DNA from: Propionibacterium cyclohexanicum
GTDB lineage: Bacteria > Actinomycetota > Actinomycetes > Propionibacteriales > Propionibacteriaceae
DNA length: 64,000 nt
Assembly (NCBI RefSeq): GCF_900111365.1
Contig: NZ_FOGZ01000003.1
Span: 87,196-151,195, forward strand
Direction of reading: 5' to 3'
Position 1 is the first letter of the stretch. Every line of letters starts with the position of its first letter. Below the pieces are notes generated by a model. It searched no databases. It was not told where the DNA came from and saw only the letters and a list, made by a program, of their open reading frames with translations. This document shows, piece after piece, positions 7,461 to 19,933 of the stretch. The position numbers and the translations under genes are program-made.

Positions 7461-9242
7461 GTGGTGAGTTCCGCACCCACCCGCACCATCTCGAAGGTGT
7501 TGGTCGCCAACCGCGGTGAGATCGCTGTGCGTGTCATCCGTGCAGCGAGGGACGCCGGCCTGGCGAGCGTGGCTGTCTATGCGGACTCCGACTCGTCCTC
7601 GCTGTTCGTGGAGCTGGCCGACGAGGCGTTCGCGCTCAACGGTTCGACCCCGGCCGAGACCTATCTCGACATCGACAAGATCATCGGCGCCGCGCACCGC
7701 AGCGGCGCCGATGCAGTGCACCCCGGCTACGGCTTCCTCTCGGAGAACGCTAGTTTCGCCCAGGCCGTCATCGATGCCGGGCTGGTGTGGATCGGCCCCC
7801 CGCCGGCCGCCATCGAGAAACTGGGCGACAAGGTGACTGCCCGTCACATCGCCCAGAAGGTGGGCGCACCTCAGGTGCCGGGTACCCCCGATCCGGTGAG
7901 CGATGCCGCCGAGATCGTCGAGTTCGCGAACACCAACGGCCTGCCGGTGGCCATCAAGGCGGCCTTCGGTGGCGGCGGGCGCGGCCTCAAGGTGGCCCGC
8001 ACCGTCGAGGAGATCCCCAGCCTGTATGCCTCGGCGGTGCGCGAGGCCGTCACCGCCTTCGGACGCGGCGAGTGCTTCGTGGAGCGCTATCTCGACAAAC
8101 CACGCCATGTCGAGACCCAATGCCTGGCCGATGAGTACGGCACGGTGGTGGTGGTGTCCACTCGCGACTGCTCGCTGCAGAGGCGTCACCAGAAGCTCGT
8201 GGAGGAGGCTCCGGCGCCCTTTCTCAGCGCCGAGCAGGTGGACCGGCTCTACTCCTCGTCGAAGGCGATCCTCAAGGAGGCCGGCTATGTGGGGGCCGGG
8301 ACCTGCGAGTTCCTGGTCGGCCAGGACGGCACCATCAGTTTCCTCGAGGTCAACACCCGCCTCCAGGTGGAGCATCCGGTCACCGAAGAGGTGAGCGGCA
8401 TTGATCTGGTGCGCGAGCAGTTCCGGATCGCCTGCGGCGGACGCCTGGACTACCCCGATCCGCCCTCGGTCGGCCATTCCTTCGAGTTCAGGATCAACGC
8501 CGAGGACCCGGGACGCAATTTCATGCCCGCTCCGGGCACGCTCACGAGGTTCCGCCCGCCGTGCGGTCCGGGAGTGCGGGTCGATGAGGGCTACAAGCGC
8601 GGGATGAGCGTCCCTGGGGCCTTCGATTCGCTGGTGGCGAAGCTCGTGGTGAGCGGTCCCGACCGGCACACTGCGCTGGAACGTGCCCGGCGCGCGCTGG
8701 CCGAGTTCGTCCTGGAGGGCATGCCCACCGTCATCCCCTTCGACAAGGCGATCGTCGAGGAGCCAGCCTTCACCGCATCCGACGGCGTCTTCGGCGTATT
8801 CACCGACTGGATCGAGACAGAGTTCGACAACCACATCGAGCCCTATGCCGGCGAACTCGGCGTGGTCGAGGAGGCAGCGGAACGCCAGAGCGTCGTCGTG
8901 GAGGTCAATGGGCGTCGTCTCGAGGTGAAGCTGCCGGCCGGGCTCCAGGCGGGAGCCCCACGAGCTCCCAAGCTGCGCCGCCCGACCAAACGCGGGCGAG
9001 GTGGCGGCAAAGTCACCGAGGTCAGCGGAGATGCGCTCACCTCACCGATGCAGGGCACGATCGTGAAGGCCTCGGTCGCCCAGGGCCAGCATGTCGATGA
9101 GGGTGAGACCGTCGTAGTGCTGGAGGCGATGAAGATGGAACAGCCCATCGCAGCCCACCGCTCCGGGATCGTGCACGAACTCGTCGAGGCCGGCACCCCG
9201 GTGGCCAGCGGCGATGTGCTGTGCAGGATCACAGACTCCTGA
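7461..9242 (+). CDS. acetyl-/propionyl-CoA carboxylase alpha subunit (biotin carboxylase plus biotin carrier domain)
   Basis: 593 residues. It catalyses ATP-dependent carboxylation of biotin, the first half of acyl-CoA carboxylation in fatty-acid or propionyl-CoA metabolism. The N-terminal biotin carboxylase domain begins [20 protein letters not shown]; the ATP-grasp Gly-rich loop is [12 protein letters not shown] and the catalytic region [15 protein letters not shown] basic linker near residues 500-515 ([12 protein letters not shown]) leads to the biotinyl domain with EAMKM at about residue 560. The GTG start at 7461 follows a strong GAGGAGG. No carboxyltransferase beta gene is adjacent, as is usual for actinobacterial AccA-type subunits that serve several beta subunits. 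The acyl substrate cannot be read. Confidence 0.93.
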   Translation: MVSSAPTRTISKVLVANRGEIAVRVIRAARDAGLASVAVYADSDSSSLFVELADEAFALNGSTPAETYLDIDKIIGAAHRSGADAVHPGYGFLSENASFAQAVIDAGLVWIGPPPAAIEKLGDKVTARHIAQKVGAPQVPGTPDPVSDAAEIVEFANTNGLPVAIKAAFGGGGRGLKVARTVEEIPSLYASAVREAVTAFGRGECFVERYLDKPRHVETQCLADEYGTVVVVSTRDCSLQRRHQKLVEEAPAPFLSAEQVDRLYSSSKAILKEAGYVGAGTCEFLVGQDGTISFLEVNTRLQVEHPVTEEVSGIDLVREQFRIACGGRLDYPDPPSVGHSFEFRINAEDPGRNFMPAPGTLTRFRPPCGPGVRVDEGYKRGMSVPGAFDSLVAKLVVSGPDRHTALERARRALAEFVLEGMPTVIPFDKAIVEEPAFTASDGVFGVFTDWIETEFDNHIEPYAGELGVVEEAAERQSVVVEVNGRRLEVKLPAGLQAGAPRAPKLRRPTKRGRGGGKVTEVSGDALTSPMQGTIVKASVAQGQHVDEGETVVVLEAMKMEQPIAAHRSGIVHELVEAGTPVASGDVLCRITDS

Positions 9243-9244
9243 GT

Positions 9245-9829
9245 GTGACCCGGCAGACCGATCATCCGTGCATCGAGGGGTCGTCCCGGGCAGTCGGCCG
9301 GTACGGGAGCCCCGAGAGCTGGCGCGGCCATGCGGTGCTCGAGATCCCGGTGCCCCAGCTGGAGCCCTTCGTCCGGGCTCGCACGGCCTTCTACGATCCG
9401 GGATTCGTCAGCGCCGATCCGCGCTTCTGCCATGCGCACATCACGCTGCTGGCGCCGTTCGACGAATTGCCGGAGCGCGATGCCGTGGCGAGAGCCATCG
9501 CATCGATGCGCGCCTTCGATTTCCGGCTGGCTGACTTCGATGTCTTTTCCGGCGGCATGATCTACCTGAGACCCCAGCCCCTCAGCCCGTTCCGGCAGGC
9601 AACGGCGTCGCTCCTCGCCGCATTCCCGCAGGTCGTTCCCTATGGCGGGCCCGACCCGGTGCCCCATCTCAGCCTCGATGTGCTGTCGGCAACTGTCAGC
9701 CCGGCCTCGACGCGACGTCAGGTGGGTGACCTGGTGCCGGCACGCTGCCAGGCCGAATCAGTGGACCTGTGCTGGTACGAGTCAGGGGCCTGTCGGCTCG
9801 TCGAGCGCTGGCAGCTGTCAGCGGACTGA
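9245..9829 (+). CDS. 2'-5' RNA ligase family (2H phosphoesterase) protein
   Basis: About 194 residues. The two catalytic HxT/S motifs of the 2H superfamily are present: CHAHITLLAPF and VPHLSLDVL, spaced roughly 90 residues apart as expected. Such proteins act as cyclic phosphodiesterases or RNA-end-modifying enzymes; the substrate is unknown here. I start it at the GTG at 9245, three bases after the carboxylase stop; an ATG at 9221 inside the carboxylase gene is in frame but would add a segment absent from the fold. It is probably co-transcribed with the carboxylase gene. Confidence 0.8.
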   Translation: MTRQTDHPCIEGSSRAVGRYGSPESWRGHAVLEIPVPQLEPFVRARTAFYDPGFVSADPRFCHAHITLLAPFDELPERDAVARAIASMRAFDFRLADFDVFSGGMIYLRPQPLSPFRQATASLLAAFPQVVPYGGPDPVPHLSLDVLSATVSPASTRRQVGDLVPARCQAESVDLCWYESGACRLVERWQLSAD

Positions 9830-10018
9830 GCGAGGAGCGCTCCAGGCGGCGATCACGTCACAAGACTGGGCTCCACGGGACACCCATGTCGCTGGACGGG
9901 ACGGGACGCACACGGCACTGGACGCGACGTGTCTCAGCGGCACGGGACACACAGTCGTCAAACCCCGGCATCACGTCACGTAGTTCGGCTGCGCTTCCTC
10001 TCCAGTGCCACTTCGCGG

Positions 10019-10095
10019 CCGCTCCACAACCAGAATCGGGCACCACAGCCCGGGCAACCCGAATAGTGACAGACCCTCCGCGTGGTGCCCACTTT
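10019..10095. repeat. dispersed repeat, copy 1
   Basis: This stretch matches 10852-10927 imperfectly but clearly: both contain CCACAACCA, CGGGCACCACAG and CCCGAATAGTGACAGACCC or close variants, then GCCCACTT. The two copies are in direct orientation and flank the AT-richer segment with the His-rich gene. On the minus strand both would encode a similar short peptide stretch (VCHYS...CGARFWLW), but no credible gene surrounds it. The segment 9830-10475 holds no other gene I can support; it also contains a 30-base direct repeat (GCCGCCTGCA..GGGGACCTGCCGG type) at about 10136 and 10197. Confidence 0.7.
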
Positions 10096-10339
10096 TGGTT
10101 CGGCAGTGACGGCGTGATCGCGGTCAACGAGGGTCCGCCGCCTGCATCGGGGACCTGCCGGACTCGGGCTCTCGAGCCAGCACGTCCCAGGGGTGCGCCG
10201 CCTGCACCGAGGACCTGCCGGGACAGGACCCCAGCCAGTCCTCGTCACAATTCACCAGAACACTGATATGAGAGTGGATTTCATTTCCATTAACACAGTC
10301 AATTCTGACCCCACCTGGAATTGAAAGTCGAGACGCTGT

Positions 10340-10401
10340 TGATTTTCATTCGCAGTTCAATTCATGCGCACTGCTGCGAATCATTCTGATTATCATTCAC
10401 A
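10340..10401 (+). promoter_or_regulatory. possible metalloregulator (Zur/Fur-type) binding region upstream of the His-rich gene
   Basis: Two copies of TGATTWTCATTC start at 10340 and 10387, 47 bases apart, in a local AT-rich segment that contrasts with the surrounding GC-rich DNA. The pattern resembles half-sites of Fur-superfamily operators (TGATNATCATT). A metal-responsive regulator is plausible because the downstream product is His-rich; this is inference from sequence similarity by eye. Confidence 0.35.
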
Positions 10402-10475
10402 TATTTGAATTCCTGGATATGGCGTGCAATCCTTTCATCAGCGGAAAAGCAGCAACAACAACACAGGAGATTTTC

Positions 10476-10649
10476 ATGGCTGATGACACGAACAAGACCA
10501 CCGAGCACCACCTCGCCGAGCACACTCTGGCCCAGCACACCCATGGTGAGGGCTGTGGCCACGAGGTAGTGCAGCACGGTGATCACGTGGACTACATCCA
10601 CGGGGGTCACCGCCACGCTCTCGACGGAGACCACTACGACGAGCACTGA
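10476..10649 (+). CDS. small histidine-rich protein, putative metal binding
   Basis: 57 residues beginning MADDTNKTTEHHLAEHTLAQ; roughly a quarter are His (THGEGCGHEVVQHGDHVDYI, HGGHRHALDGDHYDEH), with one Cys and many acidic residues. No signal peptide or membrane segment is seen, so it should be cytoplasmic. Such peptides usually bind Zn, Ni or Cu as buffers or chaperones (general knowledge, not a named family). The ATG at 10476 follows AGGAG by seven bases, clearly better than the in-frame ATG at 10419. It stands alone between repeat copies, with a strong hairpin 70 bases downstream as terminator candidate. Zinc-dependent expression is a guess from the upstream motifs. Confidence 0.75.
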   Translation: MADDTNKTTEHHLAEHTLAQHTHGEGCGHEVVQHGDHVDYIHGGHRHALDGDHYDEH

Positions 10650-10717
10650 GACCCGGCTCCAGGTGTCGTTCGGCCGCTGACAGGGCCGATCCGCACACCC
10701 AGCAAACATATGGCGAG

Positions 10718-10769
10718 ATGGCGAGGCGCCTGCCCCTGGATACACATTCCAGGGTCGGCGCCTCGCCAT
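10718..10769 (+). terminator. long hairpin downstream of the His-rich gene
   Basis: The arms ATGGCGAGGCGCC..CCCTGGA and TCCAGGG..GGCGCCTCGCCAT pair over about 20 positions around a seven-base loop (TACACAT). Only a short T run (TTTCT) follows, so it may act as an intrinsic terminator or as an RNA stability element. Confidence 0.55.
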
Positions 10770-10851
10770 TTCTGTCCCAGTTCACCTTCCGGGGCGCACC
10801 AGCCCAGCGCTCTCCTTCCGGGGCTCACCTGCCCAGAAGATGGCTTGAGGC

Positions 10852-11012
10852 CAGTCCACAACCAAAAACGGGCACCACAGTCCGCCCAATCCGAATAGTG
10901 ACAGACCCGGTCTGTGACGCCCACTTCCGGCGCGATCTCACCACGCTGCACAGAAATGCCGACCCCTGCTCGGCCCGAGCCCGAATGACGCCCACTTCCG
11001 GCACCATCTCGC
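10852..11012. repeat. dispersed repeat, copy 2, with a partial third copy of its end
   Basis: 10852-10927 is the second copy of the element at 10019-10095. Its right end, TGACGCCCACTTCCGGC followed by a CATCTC or GATCTC variant, recurs at about 10985-11012, so this is a partial local duplication. The interval 10770-11106 otherwise contains no gene that I can support. Confidence 0.6.
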
Positions 11013-11106
11013 GACGCCACGCCACCGCACCGTGCCACAGCTGAGCGGCCGAACAGTTGCAGACCCACAGTGCATGAGCCAGGAGGACGTGCGTCGGGCT
11101 AGCCGC

Positions 11107-12110
11107 TCAGGCCCAACTGTTGAGCACCTTCATGTACTGCGCCCGCTCGAAAGCGTGCGGGTCGTCCACCGAGGAGGCGTCCATGGCGCCCCGCAGCTCA
11201 TCGACCGACTCGTAGTCGTGCTCGACGAGCCAACCCTTGAGCTCGGCGAGCATGCTCGTCAGGGCACCGGCTCCGCCATCGAGCAGCGCCGAGGCGGTAT
11301 AGGCGACCTGGCCGCCGACGATCAAGGATTTCACGACGTCCTCGCCGGTATGCACCCCGCCGGTCACGGCGAACTCCAGTTCGGGCTGCTGGGCGGACAA
11401 GATGCCCACCCAGCGCAGGCGCATGGGCAGTTCCGCCGAGGTGGACAACGCCAGGGTCGGCACCACCGACAGCGAGTCGAGATCGAGGTCGGGCCCGTAG
11501 AAGCGGTTGAACAGCACCAGCGCGTCAGCGCCGGCGTTGCGTGCCCGCACCGCGAAGTGAGGCAGCGAGCTGAGGAATTCCGAGATCTTCACCGCCAGCT
11601 GCCGTTCACCGATGACACGCTTGACGCTCGCGATGACGCGCAGATAGCCCACCTCGACGTCCTCGGGAGACCGGCCTGGCTCGACCGGCAGATCGTACAG
11701 GTTCAGCTCCATGGCGTCGGCGCCGGCCTCGACCAGCTGCGCCGCATATCGGGCCCAGTCGCCGGGCTGGGAGCCGTTGACCGAGGCGATCACCGGAATA
11801 CCGAGCGCCTTCTTCGCCTCCGCGACGAGCCGAAGATGCGCATCAGCTCCCGTGTTGAGCTGCTCGACCTCCGCCAGCGGCGCCGAGGCGAATTCCGCGA
11901 ATTCATCCCCGGTCTCCAGCACCATGGCAGTTTCGAGCTCTTCGGCCTCCACCTCCTCGGCGAACAGGCTCGGCAGCACAACCGCGGATGCACCGGCAGC
12001 TTCGAGGGACTTCAGTCCCTCAATGGTGCGGTTCAGCGGGTTGGAGGAGGCGATGATCGGGCCACTCAGCTGAAGGCCGAGGTAGCTGGTGGACAGATCC
12101 GGGTTGGCGC

Positions 12111-12114
<4 letters not shown>
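11107..12114 (-). CDS. dihydroorotate dehydrogenase-like protein (FMN TIM barrel)
   Basis: 335 residues. The TIM-barrel pattern of the DHOD/PreA group is seen: LSGPIIASSNPLNRTIEGLK at the N-terminus, IPVIASVNGSQPGDWARYAA, ADAMELNLY, LAVKISEFLSS, ADALVLFNRF and FAVTGGVHTGEDVVKSLIVG for phosphate binding. It may carry FMN and act as a redox partner rather than in pyrimidine synthesis, because it is coupled to the pyruvate:ferredoxin oxidoreductase: its ATG overlaps that gene's stop by four bases (12111-12114). A DHOD-like gene next to nifJ is also known in other bacteria. The function is inferred from fold and context. Confidence 0.88.
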
Positions 12115-15764
<3,650 letters not shown>

Positions 15765-15921
15765 GGACGCCTCCTTCGGTTGGGGCCTTTTCTACCCCGC
15801 GAATCCGGGGCCGAGAACCCTGCCCACATGCCGATTCGCCATTGATCCCGAAGACACTACGCTGCTACGCGGACGGGGACGCGCGCGGGCGCCCGCGCGC
15901 GCGAATGAATAGAGAACGGAC

Positions 15922-17634
15922 ATGCACATCGCCACCGATGACCAGGGGCTGCAGGCATTGCTCTGCGCAGCAGAACACTGGCTGGCCGAGGATCCCGATG
16001 ACGTGACGAGGCGGCACGTGCGCACGCAGATGCGCGCCGCTCGAGGCGGGCAGCAGGAAGCAGTCGACGAGCTGGCCGACGAGTTCCGCGGGCCGCTGGC
16101 TTTCGGGACGGCAGGCCTGCGGGCAGCCCTGGGACCCGGTCCGGCTCGGATGAACCGAGTGGTGGTCTGCCGGGCCGCGGCCGGAATCGCCGAGTGGCTG
16201 CATGGGCGCGGCGAGACCGGCCGGCCGGTGATCATCGGCCACGACGCCCGGCACGGTTCGGCCCGCTTCGCGCTGGACTCGGCACAGGTTCTCGCCGCGT
16301 CCGGCTTCGAGGTGCACCTCGTCGAGCAGGCGGCACCCACCCCGCTCATAGCCTTCGGTGTGCGCCATCTGGGTGCCTGTGCCGGAATCGTCGTCACCGC
16401 CTCGCACAATCCGGCCGGCGACAACGGGTACAAGGTCTACGACGCATCCGGTTCGCAGATCATCCCTCCGAGCGACGAGCAGATCGCGGCATGCATCGCG
16501 CACGCCAGCGAGCTGCCACTGGCACGACTGAGGCGCAGCGATTCCTGGACCCCGGCCGGCCCTGCGCTGTTCGACGCCTATCTGCACCGGATCTCCTCTC
16601 TGCTGGCCGACAAGGACCCCCGCGAGGTGCGCTGGGTGCACACGGCCATGCACGGCGTGGGTGCCTCAGTCCTGCGGCGCGCGGCGCGGGTGACGGGCCT
16701 GCCGGAGCCGGTGGAGGTCCCCGAGCAGGAACAGCCCGATCCGGACTTCCCGACCCTGCCCTTCCCCAACCCGGAGGAGCCCGGCGCGATGGCCCTGGCG
16801 ATAGCCCTCGCGCAGCGCACCGGTGCCGACGTGGCCATCGCCACCGACCCGGATGCCGACCGGTGTGCCGTCGCGATCCCCGAGCGCCAAGGCTGGCGCC
16901 AGCTGACGGGCAACGAGCTGGGCGCTCTGCTGGCCGATGACGCGATGCGCCGCGGGCAACCCGGTGTGCTGGCCCGCTCGGTGGTCTCGGGCAGCCAGAT
17001 CGATGCCATCGCCGCTGCCCACGACCGTGAGCTGGTGATCACCCCCACCGGCTTCAAGTGGATCGGCCGGGTACCGAGGCTGGCATTCGGCTACGAGGAG
17101 GCCATCGGTTACTGCTGCGATCCCGCCCAGGTGGCCGACAAGGATGGCATCAGCGCCTCGGTGATCGTCTTGCGCCTGGCCGCCGAGCTGAAGGCCGAAG
17201 GGCAGCAGCTGTGCGATCGGCTCGACGAGATCGATGAGAGATATGGGGTGCACATCACCAGCCAGCTCGCCTGGCGCGTCGCTGACAGGCGGCTCATCGA
17301 CGACACCATGAACTCGCTGCGGCGCACGCCGTGGAGCGAACTGGCCTCCGGTCCGGTCGGGATGCGTGATCTGCTGGGCGGCGGTGACGGGCTGTCCGGC
17401 ATCAACGCTCTCGAGTTCACCCGAACCGGGCTGCGGGTCTTCGTGCGGCCCTCAGGGACCGAGGCCAAGCTCAAGTGCTATCTGGAGGTCGAAGTGCCGC
17501 CAGCCGTCAGCGAAGTTCTCGAGGAGCGTCGCGCCGAGGGCCGGCGGACGATGACGGCGCTGCGTTCGCAAGTCCAGGCCCTCATCGGCCTGCCACCGGA
17601 TGGTGCCGGTGCCATGGACACCGCCAATCAGTGA
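15922..17634 (+). CDS. phosphoglucomutase/phosphomannomutase
   Basis: 570 residues. It interconverts hexose 1- and 6-phosphates through a phosphoserine. The active-site serine loop is VTASHNPAGDNGYK, the metal loop ATDPDADRC, the sugar-binding loop GYEEAIGYC and the phosphate-binding loop RPSGTEAKLKCYLE, all in normal order, so the enzyme should be active. The last residues (GAGAMDTANQ) are encoded by the first unit of a 28-bp tandem repeat array that continues downstream, meaning the array supplies the stop codon. The start at 15922 is the first ATG and sits where the family begins; the leader is short and its ribosome binding site is weak. Confidence 0.93.
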   Translation: MHIATDDQGLQALLCAAEHWLAEDPDDVTRRHVRTQMRAARGGQQEAVDELADEFRGPLAFGTAGLRAALGPGPARMNRVVVCRAAAGIAEWLHGRGETGRPVIIGHDARHGSARFALDSAQVLAASGFEVHLVEQAAPTPLIAFGVRHLGACAGIVVTASHNPAGDNGYKVYDASGSQIIPPSDEQIAACIAHASELPLARLRRSDSWTPAGPALFDAYLHRISSLLADKDPREVRWVHTAMHGVGASVLRRAARVTGLPEPVEVPEQEQPDPDFPTLPFPNPEEPGAMALAIALAQRTGADVAIATDPDADRCAVAIPERQGWRQLTGNELGALLADDAMRRGQPGVLARSVVSGSQIDAIAAAHDRELVITPTGFKWIGRVPRLAFGYEEAIGYCCDPAQVADKDGISASVIVLRLAAELKAEGQQLCDRLDEIDERYGVHITSQLAWRVADRRLIDDTMNSLRRTPWSELASGPVGMRDLLGGGDGLSGINALEFTRTGLRVFVRPSGTEAKLKCYLEVEVPPAVSEVLEERRAEGRRTMTALRSQVQALIGLPPDGAGAMDTANQ

Positions 17635-17822
17635 CGGTGCCAGGGGCACCGCTGGTCAGTGCCGGTGCCATGGACACCGCCAATCAGTGACGGTGCCACA
17701 GGCACCGCTGGTCAGTGCCGGTGCCACAGGCACCGCTGGTCAGTGCCGGTGCCACAGGCACCGCTGGTCAGTGCCGGCGCCAGGGGCACCGGTGATGAAT
17801 GATGGTGCCATGGGCACCGCCG
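17608..17822 (+). repeat. 28-bp tandem repeat array, about 7.7 units
   Basis: Unit starts fall at 17608, 17636, 17664, 17692, 17720, 17748, 17776 and 17804. The common type reads GGTGCCACAGGCACC then GCTGGTCAGTGCC; variants carry ATGGACACC or AGGGGCACC. Every unit contains a GGTGCC-NNN-GGCACC-type mini hairpin. Units 1 and 3 are one variant and 4-6 are identical, a pattern expected from slippage or unequal crossover. The array overlaps the end of the mutase gene and the start of the next gene. Confidence 0.92.
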
Positions 17823-18850
17823 ACCTCATCGCCGCGACGGTCATCACGGCAGCCGCCATCCTCGGCTGCATCGTGACCGTCGCCTGGAAGGGTCGTGACG
17901 CGCGTCCGGCACACATCGCCCCTGGGCCAGCGGGCCCGCCACCGCCGGGACACGCCGGTGGCGGCCGCCGGGTGGTGCGCGACACGGCCCCGCCGGGCGT
18001 GCGGCCCGGCCAGCTGGGAATGCTGCTCGACGCCCGGGCCGAGACGAATCACCTGGTCGCCACGATCATCGATCTCGCAGTGCGAGGCTGCCTCACCGTG
18101 GCTCACGAGGAGGACGGGTCGTGGACGCTGCGGCGCACCGACACCACCCCACCCGATCTCCTGGTCTACGAGCGCACGCTGCTCAAGAAGCTGTTCCCCA
18201 CCGTCCAGGGCCGCCGGCGGCGCACCACGAGCACACTGCAGATCACCCTCACCAAGGGCGGTTTCACGACCGCCCGCGAAGCGCTCGCTCGCCAGGTGGG
18301 CGAGATGGGCTTTTTCCGGATCCCTCCGCAGAGGGCCCGGCGCCAGATGCGCCGGGCCGGTGCGGCGATCAGCATTGGCGGGGTGCTCATCGCGCTGCCG
18401 CTCATTGCCCTGACCGGTGAGCTGCTCACCGCCGTCGCCGTGGTGCTGGCAGGCCTGGCCGTCATTGCGAGCGCCCCCCTCATGCCGGCCCGCACACAGC
18501 TGGGGAGCACGATTCGCCAACAGGCCGAGGACTTCCGGGCCTTCCTGGCGGCTGCAGATCCAGAGCTCATCGACTGGCGGCGCCATCCGCGCGCCTTCAG
18601 CGAGTTCCTGGCGTGGACAGTCGTCTTCGGCTTGAGCCCCACCTGGACGCGGCTCTTCCAGCGACTCACCGACGAGGGCCGGCTGACGCCCAAGACCCCC
18701 TGGTATCTGCCTGTCAAGGAGTCCTTCTGGCATCGCGAGGGGCATATCGAGGCGCTCGGCGAGCTGGTGAGCGAGTTGTCCGCCGCTATCGAGATGGCAG
18801 ACCGCCACGAGGAGGCCACCCCCGATGACGCTGCGGTGCAGCGCTGGTGA
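17795..18850 (+). CDS. DUF2207-type membrane protein, short form
   Basis: 351 residues. One N-terminal membrane helix (LIAATVITAAAILGCIVTVA), a Pro/Gly-rich linker, then the soluble region RPGQLGMLLDARAETNHLVA, TIIDLAVRGCLTVAHEEDG, typical of the cytoplasmic half of DUF2207 proteins, two more hydrophobic segments around residues 190-235, and a Trp-rich C-terminus (WTVVFGLSPTWTRLFQRL). Full-length family members carry a signal peptide and an extracellular domain of around 200 residues first; that part is absent. The first ATG (17795) lies in the tandem repeat, with another at 17810; neither has a good ribosome binding site. The function of the family is unknown. Confidence 0.75.
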   Translation: MNDGAMGTADLIAATVITAAAILGCIVTVAWKGRDARPAHIAPGPAGPPPPGHAGGGRRVVRDTAPPGVRPGQLGMLLDARAETNHLVATIIDLAVRGCLTVAHEEDGSWTLRRTDTTPPDLLVYERTLLKKLFPTVQGRRRRTTSTLQITLTKGGFTTAREALARQVGEMGFFRIPPQRARRQMRRAGAAISIGGVLIALPLIALTGELLTAVAVVLAGLAVIASAPLMPARTQLGSTIRQQAEDFRAFLAAADPELIDWRRHPRAFSEFLAWTVVFGLSPTWTRLFQRLTDEGRLTPKTPWYLPVKESFWHREGHIEALGELVSELSAAIEMADRHEEATPDDAAVQRW

Positions 18851-18863
18851 GCCGGTAGCGAGG

Positions 18864-19775
18864 CTAGTGGACCGCCGGATCGACCAGCGCGGGCAGCAGA
18901 GCGGCGGTGTCACCATCCAGGCGCACCGTGGCGAGTTCGTCTGCCCTGGTCGCACCGTGATTGATGATGATGATCGGCACGCCCCGGTGGGCCATCCGGC
19001 GCACGAACCGCAGGCCTGACATCACGGTGAGGCTCGATCCGGCGACGACGATGACACTGGCGGCCTCGCACCATGCGAAGGCGGCCGCCACCCGCGGCTT
19101 GGGGACCGTCTCGCCGAAGAAGACCACATCGGGCTTGAGCAGCCCGCCGCAGTGGAAGCAATCGGGCACTGTGAAGCCCTGCCAGTCCTCCACCTCGGCG
19201 TCCGCGTCGGGGCGAAGCTCCGCGGGTCCCAGCCGGTCGTTCACGGCAACTGCGGGATTGAGTTCGGCGAGGCGCTGCTGGAGATGGGCCCGGGCTTCCA
19301 CGCGTTGACAGCGCAGGCAGACGACGTCGGCGCTGCGCCCGTGCAGGGTGATGAGCTGGCGGGTCCCGGCGGCCTCGTGCAGTCCGTCCACGTTCTGGGT
19401 GATGACGCCCAGCAGGACACCGGGTCGAGCCCGCCGCTCCCAGCGGGCCAGGGCCCGGTGTCCTTCATTCGGCTTGGCCTGCGACAGCTTCCACCAGCCC
19501 TGGTAGTTGCGCGCCCAGTAGCGCTGACGGGCGAGCGGATCGGAGACGAAGTCCTGGTAGAGCATCGGTGTGGCGCGGATCGATCCGGGGCCGCGGTAGT
19601 CGGGCACACCGGAGCCGGTGCTGAGCCCGGCCCCGGTGAGCACGACCGCGTCGCCGACCGATTTGAGCAGTTCGGTGGCCTCCTGCACGGAGCCTCGCAG
19701 ATTCCTCGAGGGCTGCCAGCCGCTCGTGGCGCGACGGACGTGGCTTCGTATCCCCATGCGGGCCCCAGAACTCAT
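18864..19775 (-). CDS. Sir2-family NAD-dependent protein deacylase
   Basis: 303 residues. Sirtuins remove acyl groups from lysines using NAD. GAGLSTGSGVPDYRGPG is the NAD-binding signature, TQNVDGLHEAAG contains the catalytic region, and LHGRSADVVCLRC has the general-base His followed by the first zinc Cys pair; the second pair is CFHC at about residue 210. GSSLTVMSGL and IINHGATRADELA complete the Rossmann fold. The start at 19775 is an ATG without a strong ribosome binding site; an ATG six codons inside is an alternative. It is convergent with the DUF2207-type gene. Confidence 0.92.
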   Translation of the reverse strand: MSSGARMGIRSHVRRATSGWQPSRNLRGSVQEATELLKSVGDAVVLTGAGLSTGSGVPDYRGPGSIRATPMLYQDFVSDPLARQRYWARNYQGWWKLSQAKPNEGHRALARWERRARPGVLLGVITQNVDGLHEAAGTRQLITLHGRSADVVCLRCQRVEARAHLQQRLAELNPAVAVNDRLGPAELRPDADAEVEDWQGFTVPDCFHCGGLLKPDVVFFGETVPKPRVAAAFAWCEAASVIVVAGSSLTVMSGLRFVRRMAHRGVPIIIINHGATRADELATVRLDGDTAALLPALVDPAVH

Positions 19776-19847
19776 GGCTCAAGGCTAGACACCCCACCGC
19801 AGCTCCTCGGGCAAGCTGTGGCCGCCCTCTGCCTGGACCAGCCGTGG

Positions 19848-19933
19848 CCGGCCACCCCCCTCTGGGCGAGCCTCAGCCGGCCACCCCCTCTGGGCGGGCC
19901 TCAGCCGGCCACCCCCCTCTGGGCGGGCCTCAG
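19848..19933. repeat. 29-bp tandem repeat, three units, ending at the ABC ATPase stop codon
   Basis: Three copies of CCGGCCACCCCCCTCTGGGC followed by GGGCCTCAG (28 or 29 bases) run from 19848 to 19933, and a fourth begins. The stop codon of the ATPase gene lies in the last unit, so the array occupies the 3' untranslated side of that gene. Confidence 0.85.

Noticed and set aside
9976..10248. Minus-strand frame with Cys/Trp-rich VCHYSGCPGCGARFWLW
   Set aside because: It derives from the dispersed DNA repeat; the second copy gives a similar peptide but neither has a ribosome binding site or a conserved start.
17608..17822. Regular repeats considered as a CRISPR array
   Set aside because: Units are contiguous with no unique spacers, and no cas genes are in the window.
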